From contig OY762508.1 of assembly GCA_963665975.1 (NCBI GenBank), positions 1,364,001 to 1,428,000 of the forward strand: a stretch of 64,000 nt of DNA, written 5' to 3'. This DNA is from G963665975 sp963665975. Lineage in GTDB: Bacteria; Bacteroidota; Rhodothermia; Rhodothermales; Bin80. Positions 17,390 through 26,912 of the stretch are shown here, one piece after another. Each line of letters starts with the position of its first letter. Within the stretch, counting starts at the first letter, position 1. The notes beneath the pieces were generated by a model. It had not been told where the DNA came from. It searched no databases and saw only the letters and a program-made list of their open reading frames with translations. A program made the position numbers and the translations under genes.

Positions 17390-20300
17390 ATGCTGGTACG
17401 GGACCTGTTTCAGAAAGACATTGCGCGACCGATCAATGGCGTCGTGAAGGCCGATCAACTCGACGCATTATCCGTGTGGCAGGAGTTGGACGAATTCGTG
17501 GTCACTAACGAGTTAGACAAGCACTTTCGGACGTTCTATTCCAATTTTGTGGAGTCTTTGTCTCGGGCGGGAGATCCTGACATTGCCGGAAAAAATGGAG
17601 TCTGGGTGTCCGGGTTTTTTGGTTGCGGCAAGTCCCACTTTATCAAGGTGCTGTCCTACCTGCTCAAGAATGACCACCACACGTTCAAGGAGCGCGTCAG
17701 GCCAGCGGTGGAATTCTTTGATTCAAAGATCCGGGACGCGATGCTGCTTGGGGAAATAAAACAAGCGGCGGCATCGCTACCAGACATCATTCTTTTCAAT
17801 ATCGACACCAAGGCGGATCACACGAAAGGACGCGACGCCATCTTGCAGGTATTCATGAAAGTCTTCAATGAACATGTCGGCTACAGCAGCCATTTCCCCC
17901 ATATTGCGCGTCTGGAACGCTACCTCGAAAGCACAGACAGGCTTCAAGCATTTCATAGAGAGTATCTAGCGGAGACTGGGGAAGAGTGGGTGGAGAAACG
18001 TGACGTGTACGATTTTAATCAGGACCAGGTCGTCATTGCACTGACTCGGACCATTGACCAGACTGAGGAATCCTGCAGGAAATGGATTGATAGCGCGGCC
18101 GATGACTACTCCTTGACCGTGGATCACTTTGCCCGGTGTGTCCGCGATTATCTCAAGGGCAAAGGCGAAGACCACCGTATCGTTTTTCTGATTGATGAGG
18201 TGGGACAATTTATCGGCGATGATGTCCACATGATGCTCAATCTGCAGACGATTACAGAACAGTTGGGCACAGTCTGCGGGGGGAGGGCTTGGATTGTTGT
18301 CACATCGCAAGAAGACATAGATGCGACACTTGGCGGGGTGATAACGTCCAAGGCGCATGACTTTTCGAAGATTCAGGGACGTTTCCGAACGCGGCTTTCG
18401 TTGTCTAGCGCCAATGTAGACGAAGTCATTCAGAAACGCCTCCTTGCCAAGAGGGAAGTTGTCAAAGAACACCTGAAGAAGGAATATGTCGCAGGTGGCG
18501 ACATACTTAGAAATCATCTCACGTTTCGGGACGCAGGAATGACGATGGCCACCCCCGATAACGAAGAGGATTTCACATTGAATTATCCGGTGATACCGTA
18601 TCAGTTCAAGCTGCTCCAAAAAATCTTCGAATCTATCCGCAAGGCAGGCGCCACGGGCATGCACCTTGCACGGGGAGAGCGATCACTCCTAGACGCTTTT
18701 CAGGTCGCCATTCAATCAGTTGCCAACCGTGAAATCGGGGTGCTAGTCCCACTGTATCGGTTTTACCCGGCAATTGAGAATTTCCTGGATACCGCCGTCA
18801 AGCGGACGATAGACCATGCAGCGGAGGACCCGAATCTACAGGGGTTCGATTCTACACTTCTCAAAGTATTGTTTTTAATACGATATGTTGATGAAATCAA
18901 GGGAAACGTTGATACGTTGGTCGCACTCTGCATAGACAATATCGATGCGCCTCGTTTGGCCTTAAAGCATCGAATTGAAGAAGGTTTGCAACGGCTGGAG
19001 CAGAAGACACTGGTCAACCGCAACGGGGATGTCTATTTCTTTCTGACTAAAGAGGAGCGGGACATCATTAACGAAATAAAGAAAACAGAGATCGATAGTG
19101 ATGACGAGATCAATTTCCTGAGCAAAGCGATCTTTGATGGGGTGTTTAGCGGGAAGAAGAAGCATCGATACAATGCCAACAACAAAGATTTTCCCTTCCA
19201 CCGGATGTGTGGCGGCCACCCATTCGGTTCACGCGCCGACGGTGATCTGATTGTTTCCGTCATGACGCCATATAACGACAGTTACGAAGAATACGAAGAT
19301 GTTGCCAGGTGTATTTACAAGAGCGCTGAATACGAAGGCATCATATTCATTCGCATGGCTGACGACAGGAATCTCGGGAACGAATTGAAATATTACCTCC
19401 AAACGGAGAAATACCTGACCACGAGAACAAGGGGCACGATGGCCCCTACCACCAAGACCATTTTACGCGAACTGAAAGATGAAAATCGTCAGCGTGGCGA
19501 TCAGTTGACCGAACTATTGCGCCAGGAGCTGATTGACGGCTCATACTATGTGAGTGGCTCGAAGCTGGAAACTCCCCGTAAGGATCCCGTTCCGATTCTG
19601 GAATATGCCCTGGATTACTTAATCCAGAATACATTCACGAAGATGGATCTTTTGGATCAGCCTTCCTCCGATCCCATCAAAGACCTTCAGGCCCTGTTGA
19701 ACCGGCCGCATGACAGACAAACCAGCCTTGCACCAAGTATACCCGCACGCAACATGCAGGCTATAGAAGATGTCGGTGATCACATCAACCTGAGCACGAG
19801 AGCGAATAAACGCATCCTATTGACGGACCTGCTTGAACGCTACGAGCGGCGTCCTTATGGGTGGCCAGAATACCAGGTAATGCTTCTCTTGGTCCGGCTT
19901 TACTCGGAGGACGCAGTGCGTTTCATTGAACAGGGCACACCACTCCGGCGAGATCAGGTCAGCGATGCTCTACTGGGGTCGAGGAAAAGGCGGAAAACAA
20001 TAACGGTACGTCAGACGCAGCGTGTCGATCGAGAAATTATAGAAGAAGCCAGAACGCTTGGACGCGAAATATTTCTTGAGATGGGACCGGATGGTGAAGA
20101 GGCTTTGGTCGAGTTTCTACGCGATGGCCTCTCCGAATGGCAATCAACGCTGGTTGGGTTTCGGGACTTAGTGCAGGTAGGGCGTTTCCCTGGCGGCAAA
20201 GAGATTACACACGGTATAGTACTCCTAAGTAAATTGCTCGCTCCAGCAGGGAATTACCGCTTTCTGTCTCGGTTCGTTGGAAGAAAAGATGGTACGGAAC

Positions 20301-20950
20301 AGCCTGATGGCGAACACGCTACCAAGGTGGAGCTGAAGAAATTTGCCAATGATTACCGGGAAATACAGGGGTTTCACCAACATCAGCGGTCGGTGTGGGA
20401 CAAGCTGCGTGTAGCATTGGGGCAATTTGAACAGAATCAAAGAGAATTGGAGCAAGACGAGAATGCTGGTCCTGCATTAGCGCACCTTCGCGAGATTTTT
20501 GCTGCGGACAAGCCATATGGTTTCTTGCAAGAAGTTGATGGACACATCCTCACCGTTGAAACGGTTAACGATCGGCTGGTGGACGCGCAACGTACCAACG
20601 TGGAGGAGGCCGTGAGAAACGAAGAAACCAGAATTCAAGACGAGATAGCCAAAGCCAATCCGAATGAACAGCAAGTGATTGAAATCCAGAAGCGGGTAGC
20701 CCAACTGAAAGAGCGCTTGACCAGCCAGCGCAGCTTGGCACACCTAGAGCAGACTAAAGCAGAGGCCGAAAGTCTGCGACGGTGGGCTAATGAACAATTG
20801 TTACGCGGCCAGTTTTGCACCATTAGCCCGAAAAGCATTGTTACATCCCCGTATCTGACATCAGAGGAAGATGTCGATAGATTCATCAACGAGCTTAGGA
20901 GTCAGCTGGAGCAGGCACTGAAAGACGGTAAGCAAATCGAGATAGTTTAG
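17390..20950 (+). CDS. brxC: BREX type 1 ATPase BrxC
   Basis: At 1186 residues this is the large P-loop protein of type 1 BREX. It opens with VRDLFQKDIARPINGVVKADQ, the usual BrxC start, and carries Walker A GFFGCGKS at residues 75-82 (Lys81). A hydrophobic strand ending in IVFLIDEVGQFI near residue 265 is the Walker B/sensor region. The second half has long helices and a coiled-coil-like C-terminus rich in Glu/Lys/Gln (around residues 1010-1150). BrxC is an AAA+ ATPase needed for both restriction and self-methylation. The gene is intact. Its stop is 2 bases before pglX. Confidence 0.95.
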   Translation: MLVRDLFQKDIARPINGVVKADQLDALSVWQELDEFVVTNELDKHFRTFYSNFVESLSRAGDPDIAGKNGVWVSGFFGCGKSHFIKVLSYLLKNDHHTFKERVRPAVEFFDSKIRDAMLLGEIKQAAASLPDIILFNIDTKADHTKGRDAILQVFMKVFNEHVGYSSHFPHIARLERYLESTDRLQAFHREYLAETGEEWVEKRDVYDFNQDQVVIALTRTIDQTEESCRKWIDSAADDYSLTVDHFARCVRDYLKGKGEDHRIVFLIDEVGQFIGDDVHMMLNLQTITEQLGTVCGGRAWIVVTSQEDIDATLGGVITSKAHDFSKIQGRFRTRLSLSSANVDEVIQKRLLAKREVVKEHLKKEYVAGGDILRNHLTFRDAGMTMATPDNEEDFTLNYPVIPYQFKLLQKIFESIRKAGATGMHLARGERSLLDAFQVAIQSVANREIGVLVPLYRFYPAIENFLDTAVKRTIDHAAEDPNLQGFDSTLLKVLFLIRYVDEIKGNVDTLVALCIDNIDAPRLALKHRIEEGLQRLEQKTLVNRNGDVYFFLTKEERDIINEIKKTEIDSDDEINFLSKAIFDGVFSGKKKHRYNANNKDFPFHRMCGGHPFGSRADGDLIVSVMTPYNDSYEEYEDVARCIYKSAEYEGIIFIRMADDRNLGNELKYYLQTEKYLTTRTRGTMAPTTKTILRELKDENRQRGDQLTELLRQELIDGSYYVSGSKLETPRKDPVPILEYALDYLIQNTFTKMDLLDQPSSDPIKDLQALLNRPHDRQTSLAPSIPARNMQAIEDVGDHINLSTRANKRILLTDLLERYERRPYGWPEYQVMLLLVRLYSEDAVRFIEQGTPLRRDQVSDALLGSRKRRKTITVRQTQRVDREIIEEARTLGREIFLEMGPDGEEALVEFLRDGLSEWQSTLVGFRDLVQVGRFPGGKEITHGIVLLSKLLAPAGNYRFLSRFVGRKDGTEQPDGEHATKVELKKFANDYREIQGFHQHQRSVWDKLRVALGQFEQNQRELEQDENAGPALAHLREIFAADKPYGFLQEVDGHILTVETVNDRLVDAQRTNVEEAVRNEETRIQDEIAKANPNEQQVIEIQKRVAQLKERLTSQRSLAHLEQTKAEAESLRRWANEQLLRGQFCTISPKSIVTSPYLTSEEDVDRFINELRSQLEQALKDGKQIEIV

Positions 20951-23286
20951 TTTTGGGGATGGCTATGAATCTAAGTGCTATCAAGGCGTATGCCCAGCAG
21001 GCAAGACGTGATTTCATTGCAGCGGTCAAGGCCCGCGCCGCCATCTATAGGCTGACCACGGATGGCGCGGAGCAGACGAATCAACGCCACGTCATCGGCT
21101 CCCGCCCTGCGACGCGGCGCGAAGTCGAACATCGCGACAGGCTGGCCCGGCAAATGCGGCAAGAGGGCTTTGATTATGTTATCGAACAGGTCGCCTATAC
21201 GTGGTTTAATCGTTTCGCTGCCCTGCGCTACATGGAACTGAAGGGCTATCTGGATCATGGCTACCGGGTGCTAAGCCATCCAGAAGGCCTGCGCCAACCA
21301 GAAATCCTTGATCATGCGGCAGATGTCTCATTGCCCGGCCTCGATAGAGACGAAGCTACCCAACTAAAGCTCGATGGCGCCCGCGATGAAGAGCTGTACC
21401 GCTTACTGCTCTTGGCCCAATGCAACGCCCTGCATCGGGCTATGCCGTTTCTCTTCGATTCCATAGGCGGCGAAACAGAACTGCTACTCCCCGACAATCT
21501 GCTGCATTCCGACTCGCTCATCCGCAAGCTAATCGGCGGCATTGCGGAGGGCGCTTGGGAAGAGATTGAGATTGTCGGGTGGCTGTATCAGTTCTACATT
21601 TCGGAGCGGAAGGACCAAGTTATTGGCAAGGTCGTGGCTTCTGAGGACATTCCAGCGGCCACGCAGCTTTTTACGCCCAAGTGGATTGTCCAGTACTTGG
21701 TCCAGAATTCACTTGGTGCGCAGTGGATGGCGACATACCCTGATTCTCCGCTTGAGCGTACGATGGACTATTACATCGCGCCAACGGAGCAGAACGAGGA
21801 TGTGCGTGCTCGACTCCGCGCGATCACGCCAGCGTCTTTGGATCCCGAGGAGCTGACATTGATGGATCCTGCCTGTGGCTCGGGCCACGTTCTGGTGGAG
21901 GCCTACACGCTTTTCCGGGCGATCTACCTGGAGCGCGGGTATCGGCGCGAAGACGTAGCGCAACTCATTCTTGAGAAGAATTTGTTCGGTCTGGATATCG
22001 ATCAGCGTGCGGCGCAACTGGCGGGGTTTGCAATAATGATGAAGGGCAGAGAGGATGACCGCCGTCTGTTCGAGCGCGACGTGCGTCTACGTGTGCTGGC
22101 AAGCGTGGACAGCACCGATGTTGCTACGGAGGAGTGGGATCGAGAGACTGACGGTCTCACCGACGGCGACATGCGAGCATTCAAGCAGTTGTTCGTCCAC
22201 GCGTCGACATACGGCTCGTTGATTCAAGTGCCGGAGCGTTTCAAAGAAATGCTGCCAGCATTACGACAAAGTATTGGGGGCAGTCTTGTTGACCAGGCTG
22301 CCCTTCTGGCACGGCAGTACGATGTGGTCGTAACCAATCCTCCATATATGGGGAGTAGGGCCATGAATCCCTTGTTGAAGAAGTTTGCGGAGCGCATGTA
22401 CCGTGACGCAAAGAGGGATCTATTTGCCTGTTTCATAGAGCGTGGCTATACGCTTGCGAAGCCTAATGGCCACAGTGCTATGGTCACGATGCAGGGTTGG
22501 ATGTTCTTGAGTTCGTATGAGGCATTGCGTGTACGGATGTTGCGGAAGAAGACCATACGTACGATGGCGCATCTGGGGGCACGGGCGTTCGGAAGTATTT
22601 CCGGTGAGGTGGTGCAGACTGCAGCGTTCGTTCTGATAAACAGTGTGCACAACGGATACAGGCCAGTATTCTTGCGACTCTTGGATGGCAATGAATCGGA
22701 GAAGCGGAATGCATTGACGCAGGGCCTACATCGTTATGATGCGACGGTGCAAGATGCCTTCCACACCATCCCTGGCTGTCCCATTGTATATTGGCTAAGC
22801 GATCGATTCTGCGAGGTGTTTCGTCGGGGTACACCGCTGGGAGCGCTTGTAGAGGCAAGGAAAGGATTGGACACAGGCAACAATGATCGCTTCCTTCGGC
22901 GGTGGCATGAGGTAGATTCAGAGAAATGCGGCTTCGGAATGAAAGACAGGGAGATTGCTCTTCGATCAGGCAAGAAATGGTTTCCATACAACAAAGGTGG
23001 AGCCTTCAGAAAGTGGTACGGTAATCTGGAATACCTGATTAACTGGGAGCATGATGGGCGCGCAATTCGAGCATATGGAACAGAGAATGGAGAACGGCCG
23101 CGATCAAGAGTGCAAAATACAAATTGTTACTTCCAGGAAGCGGTGACTTGGTCGGAGATTGGGAGTTCACTCGCGTTCCGGTTTATTGAACAAGGCGCCA
23201 TTCATGATAGTAAGGGGCCTTCAATATTCGACGCGACCAGTATTGGACGATCCCTACTCGCAGGTTACAGCAATACACCAATTGTA

Positions 23287-23294
23287 AGAACAAT
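23287..23294 (+). repeat. Target-site duplication, left copy
   Basis: AGAACAAT directly precedes the left inverted repeat. The identical 8 bases follow the right end at 25722. Eight-base duplications are the rule for IS66-family insertion. Confidence 0.95.
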
Positions 23295-23325
23295 GTATAC
23301 GTCCGGTGAAGTGCATCTTGCTTTG
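23295..23325 (+). repeat. IS66 left inverted repeat
   Basis: Thirty-one bases starting GTATACGTCCGGTGAAG and ending TTGCTTTG; 25 of 31 positions match the reverse complement of the right end. Starts with GTA as in many IS66 members. Confidence 0.85.
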
Positions 23326-23383
23326 AGTCTCTGGCGGGTCGGAGTTTTGGTACTCCTACCGTAAGAGCCCAAGCACAGCCTCC

Positions 23384-23683
23384 ATGCACAAGCCCAGACG
23401 CACCGCGGAAGAGATGTTTCCGTTGGTCGAACAATACCTGCAAGGGCGTCAAAGCCTGAAGGCCTTTTGCGCCGAGCATGCCATATCCGCGAGTCAACTC
23501 TACTACTGGCGCCGTAAGTATCGCAAGCAGCCGCAGGGCGAGGCCTTCATAAGGCTTGCGCCGCCTGCTGCAGGCGAACGCGCGGTGCTGGAGATTGTCT
23601 ACCCTGGGGGAGTGCGTCTGCGTCTGTTCGCTCCGGTATCTCCTGCATGGCTTACTTCTCTGCTGCAGAGGGAGCGGGCATGA
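23384..23683 (+). CDS. tnpA: IS66 accessory protein TnpA
   Basis: The 99-residue protein is the small first protein of IS66 elements. A helix-turn-helix stretch (QSLKAFCAEHAISASQLYYWRRKYR) suggests DNA binding, probably to the element's ends; the C-terminal half (VLEIVYPGGVRLRLFAP) is the usual IS66 TnpA beta segment. Its exact role in transposition is not established. Stop overlaps the next start in ATGA. Confidence 0.88.
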   Translation: MHKPRRTAEEMFPLVEQYLQGRQSLKAFCAEHAISASQLYYWRRKYRKQPQGEAFIRLAPPAAGERAVLEIVYPGGVRLRLFAPVSPAWLTSLLQRERA

Positions 23684-24027
23684 TTACGTTCGGTTCTTCC
23701 TACCGCTACTATGTGCATCGTGCGCCCACCGACATGCGCAAGAGCTTTGACGGGCTCAGTGGTCTGGTGCGTTCGCAACTGCATCGGGATCCGTTGTCGG
23801 GGGATGTTTTTGTATTTTTCAACCGGAGGCGCAATTTGGTAAAATTACTGGTATGGGACAAAGACGGCTTTGTGGTTTATTACAAGCGATTGGAGTCGGG
23901 TACGTTTGAGTTGCCGCCAGGATCTACGCCGACCTGGATGGATTTGGCGCATGTGCTGGAGGGGGTCTCTTTGGCATCGGTACGGTATCGGAAGCGTTAT
24001 CTGTTGCCGGTAGGAAAGAATGGTTAA
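23680..24027 (+). CDS. tnpB: IS66 accessory protein TnpB
   Basis: A 115-residue IS66 OrfB (PF05717) protein. The characteristic RAPTDMRKSFDGLSGLV at residues 13-30 and the strand pair LVKLLVWDKDGFVVYYKRLESGTFELP in the middle are diagnostic. It starts at the ATG at 23680, overlapping tnpA by 4 bases; the frame extends upstream to 23647 but the coupled ATGA start is standard in this family. It is unrelated to the RNA-guided nuclease TnpB of IS200/IS605 elements despite the shared name. Function is unclear but needed for transposition in tested members. Confidence 0.93.
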   Translation: MITFGSSYRYYVHRAPTDMRKSFDGLSGLVRSQLHRDPLSGDVFVFFNRRRNLVKLLVWDKDGFVVYYKRLESGTFELPPGSTPTWMDLAHVLEGVSLASVRYRKRYLLPVGKNG

Positions 24028-24086
24028 GAGGTTGTATTTTCTACTGTATGTAGGGAACCTTATGGTTGTGTTCTGGTTTGGTTTGC

Positions 24087-25634
24087 ATGCCAGCCACGCA
24101 CCCGAAAGATGCTTCTTCTGCAGCGCTTCTTGCGCAGAATAATGCCCTGCGGCAGGAGAATGAAGACCAGCGTGTAGCGCTCGAAACGCTGCGTGCGAAG
24201 CATGCCAAGCTTGTGTTCGAACTGAAGGAGCTCAAGCGTCTGCTCTATGGGACAAAGAGCGAGCGGTTTGAACCGGACTCCACGCCCAGCAACCAGCTTG
24301 AGTTGTTTCCGGATCAGGCTCCGCCAGTGGAGGAGCCTTTGAAGGCCACGACCGTCACGGTGACGCAGAAGACGTCTGCTTCGAAGCGCACCCCGGTGCG
24401 GCAACCCTTGCCGCCTCATCTGCCTCGCGAAGTGATCACGATCGAACCGGAGGGAGACATGTCTTCTTTCAAAAAGATCGGAGTGGAGGTCACCGAGACG
24501 CTGGATTACGTGCCGGGCAGGTTGCGTGTGATTCGCCGGGAACGTCCGAAGTACGTGGATCCTTCCAAAGAAGACGACGGGGTTGTCCTTGCAGCACTTC
24601 CGGCGCGATTGATCGACAAAGGCATTCCAGAACCGGGGCTGTTAGCACATGTGATGATCGAAAAGTACCTGGATCATATGCCTCTGTATCGACAACGGGA
24701 GCGCTTTTTACGCGAAGGCATCGTATTGCCGAAGTCCACGTTGGGCGATTGGATTGCGCAAACGGCGTGGCATCTGACGCCGTTATATGACGCGCTCAAA
24801 CAGGAGGCGCTCGAGAGTGGGTATCTACAAGTGGATGAGACGACGATTCCGGTGCTGGATAAGAAGAAGAAGGGGAAGACACATCGCGGGTATTATTGGG
24901 TGTATCTGGCGCCAGAGAAGCACGTGGTGGTCATGGAGTATCGCAAGGGTCGGGATCGGGATGGTCCGGTAGCCTTTTTGGAGAGTTTTGCCGGTGCGTT
25001 GCAGACAGACGGGTATGCGGCATACGACGGGTTTGATGCGGTGCCAGCAATCACAACCTACGGATGTTGGGCCCATGCACGGCGACATTTTTACAATGCG
25101 CGTGACAACGATGTCGAGCGGGCCACCCATGTGCTGGAACAGATCAAGCAGTTGTATGCGATAGAGCGCCAGTTGCGGGAAAAGGATGCTTCCGCAACGC
25201 ACCGGGTTCAGGTGCGTCAAAAAGAGTCGGTGCCGATACTGGAGGCCTTGAAGACTTGGCTGGAAGCCAATATGGGATTGCCGAAGAGCCCGTGGGGGCA
25301 GGCAGTGGGCTACACGCTGACGCGTTGGAAGAGGCTTGTCGGGTACACCGACGCCGGCCGCATCGAACTGGACAATAATCTGGTCGAAAATAGTATCCGT
25401 CCAATTGCTTTGGGCCGTAAGAACTACCTGTTTGCAGGGTCACATGCGGCAGCGCAGCGGGCGGCGGTGATCTACTCGCTTCTCAGTACGTGCAAGCAGC
25501 ATGGGGTAAATCCCCAGGTCTGGCTTACCGACGTGCTGAGCCGTATTCCGACACATCCCATGAAGCAGGTCAGCGCCCTGTTGCCGCATCATTGGAAGAC
25601 GCTGCGCGAAGACGCTTCTGCAAAGGCCGCATAG
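24087..25634 (+). CDS. tnpC: IS66 DDE transposase TnpC
   Basis: The 515-residue transposase catalyses strand transfer of the element. It has the N-terminal coiled coil (heptad-like Leu/Glu/Gln run around residues 15-60), the LLYGTKSERF motif, the zinc-finger/hinge region, and a DDE core with YLQVDETTIPVLD (first Asp), LQTDGYAAYDG (second Asp) and the C-terminal LVENSIRPIALGRKNYLFAGS (Glu). The GRKNYLFAGS block is the IS66 C-terminal signature. The ATG at 24087 follows the tnpB stop by 59 bases; an earlier TTG at 24066 is an alternative. No frameshift or stop interrupts it. Confidence 0.95.
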   Translation: MPATHPKDASSAALLAQNNALRQENEDQRVALETLRAKHAKLVFELKELKRLLYGTKSERFEPDSTPSNQLELFPDQAPPVEEPLKATTVTVTQKTSASKRTPVRQPLPPHLPREVITIEPEGDMSSFKKIGVEVTETLDYVPGRLRVIRRERPKYVDPSKEDDGVVLAALPARLIDKGIPEPGLLAHVMIEKYLDHMPLYRQRERFLREGIVLPKSTLGDWIAQTAWHLTPLYDALKQEALESGYLQVDETTIPVLDKKKKGKTHRGYYWVYLAPEKHVVVMEYRKGRDRDGPVAFLESFAGALQTDGYAAYDGFDAVPAITTYGCWAHARRHFYNARDNDVERATHVLEQIKQLYAIERQLREKDASATHRVQVRQKESVPILEALKTWLEANMGLPKSPWGQAVGYTLTRWKRLVGYTDAGRIELDNNLVENSIRPIALGRKNYLFAGSHAAAQRAAVIYSLLSTCKQHGVNPQVWLTDVLSRIPTHPMKQVSALLPHHWKTLREDASAKAA

Positions 25635-25690
25635 CACGCAACAAGATCCACGTACGGCACAGACTACGCTGCTAACAGGTAGCTTCAGTC

Positions 25691-25721
25691 CAATGCAAGG
25701 TGTAGTTTACCGGACGGATAC
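25691..25721 (-). repeat. IS66 right inverted repeat
   Basis: Read on the minus strand it begins GTATCCGTCCGGTAAAC and ends TTGCATTG, matching 25 of 31 positions of the left repeat. Confidence 0.85.
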
Positions 25722-25729
25722 AGAACAAT
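25722..25729 (+). repeat. Target-site duplication, right copy
   Basis: AGAACAAT, identical to the copy at 23287-23294, directly follows the right end of the element and begins the resumed pglX sequence. Confidence 0.95.
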
Positions 25730-26885
25730 CGTACGTGCAACGAACCCGACACTGGCCTTCGGAGTTGGCTACTTCGTGCGCATCCCGTTTTTCAAGGATG
25801 TCGCTGAAATTATCCGTCACACCGTAACACAGAATGTAGAGCGGCTACTACACATCACACGCCAGGATTGGAATGCATTCGAACGCTCGTGGGAATTCCA
25901 GACGCTCCCCTTTCTTCCGGAATCTTACGATACGGCGCCTACACTCGCATCCTCCTTTGCTTCATGGGTTGAGCAGAATACTCAATGCATTGCCGAAATC
26001 CAGAGGCTCGAAGAAGAAAACAACCGCCTTTTTATCGATGCCTACGGACTGGCCGACGAGTTGTCATCCGATTTGCCTCTTCATGAAGTAACCCTCACCG
26101 TCAACCCTGCTTATCGGTATAAGAACACAGGAACCGAAACCGACCAACAGACGCGGTTCCAACGGGACACGATGGCGGAAATGATCTCCTTCGTCATCGG
26201 ATGTATGATGGGCCGCTATAGCCTAGACGAACCGGGCCTAGTATACGCGGGGACGGAAGGCAAAGGCTTTGATCCTGCCCGCTATGCCTCGTTTGCGCCC
26301 GACGAAGACGGCATCGTGCCTATTACCAACCAGGAATGGTTTCCGGACGATGCCGTGGTACGGCTTACCAAGTTCATGAAGACAGTATGGCGCCCAGAGG
26401 ACCTCGAAACAAACCTCGCCTTCTTGTCGAGCAGCCTAGGACCAAAGCGCGGCGAAACCGCCCGCGCGCACTTGCGCCGGTACTTCTGCAAGGAATTCTA
26501 CAAGGACCACGTGAAGATCTACCAGAAACGTCCGATCTACTGGCTATTCTCCAGCGGGCGCTTGGGAGCGTTTCAGTGTCTGGTCTACCTTCACCGGTTC
26601 CGCGACGGAACGCTGGCCCGCATGCGCACCGAGTACGTGATGCCGCTTCAAAGCATGATGGCGCATCGCATAGAACTATTGGATGGAGATATAGGCGCCA
26701 CCTCCTCTACGACACAACGCAAGCGGCTGGAAAACGAACAGAAAAGGCTTCGCAAAGAACTGGCAGAGGTTAGCGACTTCGACGATCGGCTGCGCCACTA
26801 CGCGGACGCGCGCATTCGGCTTGATCTCGACAATGGCGTAAAGGTAAACTATGGCAAGTTCGGTGATCTATTGGCTAAACTGTGA
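25730..26885 (+). pseudogene. pglX: pglX, 3' portion (C-terminal domain), displaced by IS66
   Basis: The frame that continues pglX resumes at 25730 with VRATNPTLAFGVGYFVRIPF, the NPTLNFQVG-like boundary seen in PglX proteins. It then runs through LTVNPAYRY, FQRDTMAEMISFVIGCMMGRYSLDEPGLVYA, and FYKDHVKIYQKRPIYWLFSSGRLGAFQCLVYLHRF, all recognisable as the PglX C-terminal region, to a stop at 26885 (385 codons incl. stop). A GTG at 25776 with an upstream GGAG at 25761 could start a 369-residue product, but no native start exists. No other damage is visible. It ends 27 bases before pglZ. Confidence 0.95.
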
Positions 26886-26912
26886 AGACGCAACGGAAGT
26901 CAGGCCAGACGT

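Larger units (their letters stand above)
20953..23364 (+). pseudogene. pglX: pglX, 5' portion (BREX adenine methyltransferase), interrupted by IS66
   Basis: PglX methylates the sixth position of adenine in a short non-palindromic site on host DNA. This fragment keeps 780 native codons (to 23294), then 23 codons read into the insertion element before a stop at 23362. The class I methyltransferase core is complete: motif I DPACGSGH at residues 305-312 and the catalytic NPPY at residues 462-465. The missing last third, holding the C-terminal domain typical of PglX (usual length ~1200), lies beyond the element at 25730-26885. Removing the element and one target copy restores an open 1165-codon frame, with RTIVRATNPTLAFGVG across the join. 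The damage looks recent because neither half has other frameshifts. Confidence 0.95.
23295..25721 (+). mobile_element. Complete IS66-family insertion sequence
   Basis: The 2427-bp element has tnpA, tnpB and tnpC in the standard IS66 order. The ends are 31-bp imperfect inverted repeats (25 of 31 matches), beginning GTATACGTCCGGT on the left and, read inward on the other strand, GTATCCGTCCGGT on the right. An 8-bp direct duplication, AGAACAAT, lies just outside both ends. It is inserted in the same orientation as the BREX genes, after codon 780 of pglX. All three frames look intact, so it could still be mobile. Boundaries were fixed by the duplication together with the inverted repeats and by the restored pglX frame. 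Confidence 0.95.

Noticed and set aside
23295..23310. An alternative left end for the IS66 element at the GTGAAG of 23306 or the GTAAGA of 23361
   Set aside because: Neither is preceded by 8 bases repeated at the right side. Only the 23295/25721 pair gives both a long inverted repeat and a perfect duplication.
23680..24027. IS66 tnpB as an RNA-guided nuclease of the IS200/IS605 TnpB kind
   Set aside because: The 115-residue protein has the IS66 OrfB signature and no RuvC-like residues; only the name is shared.
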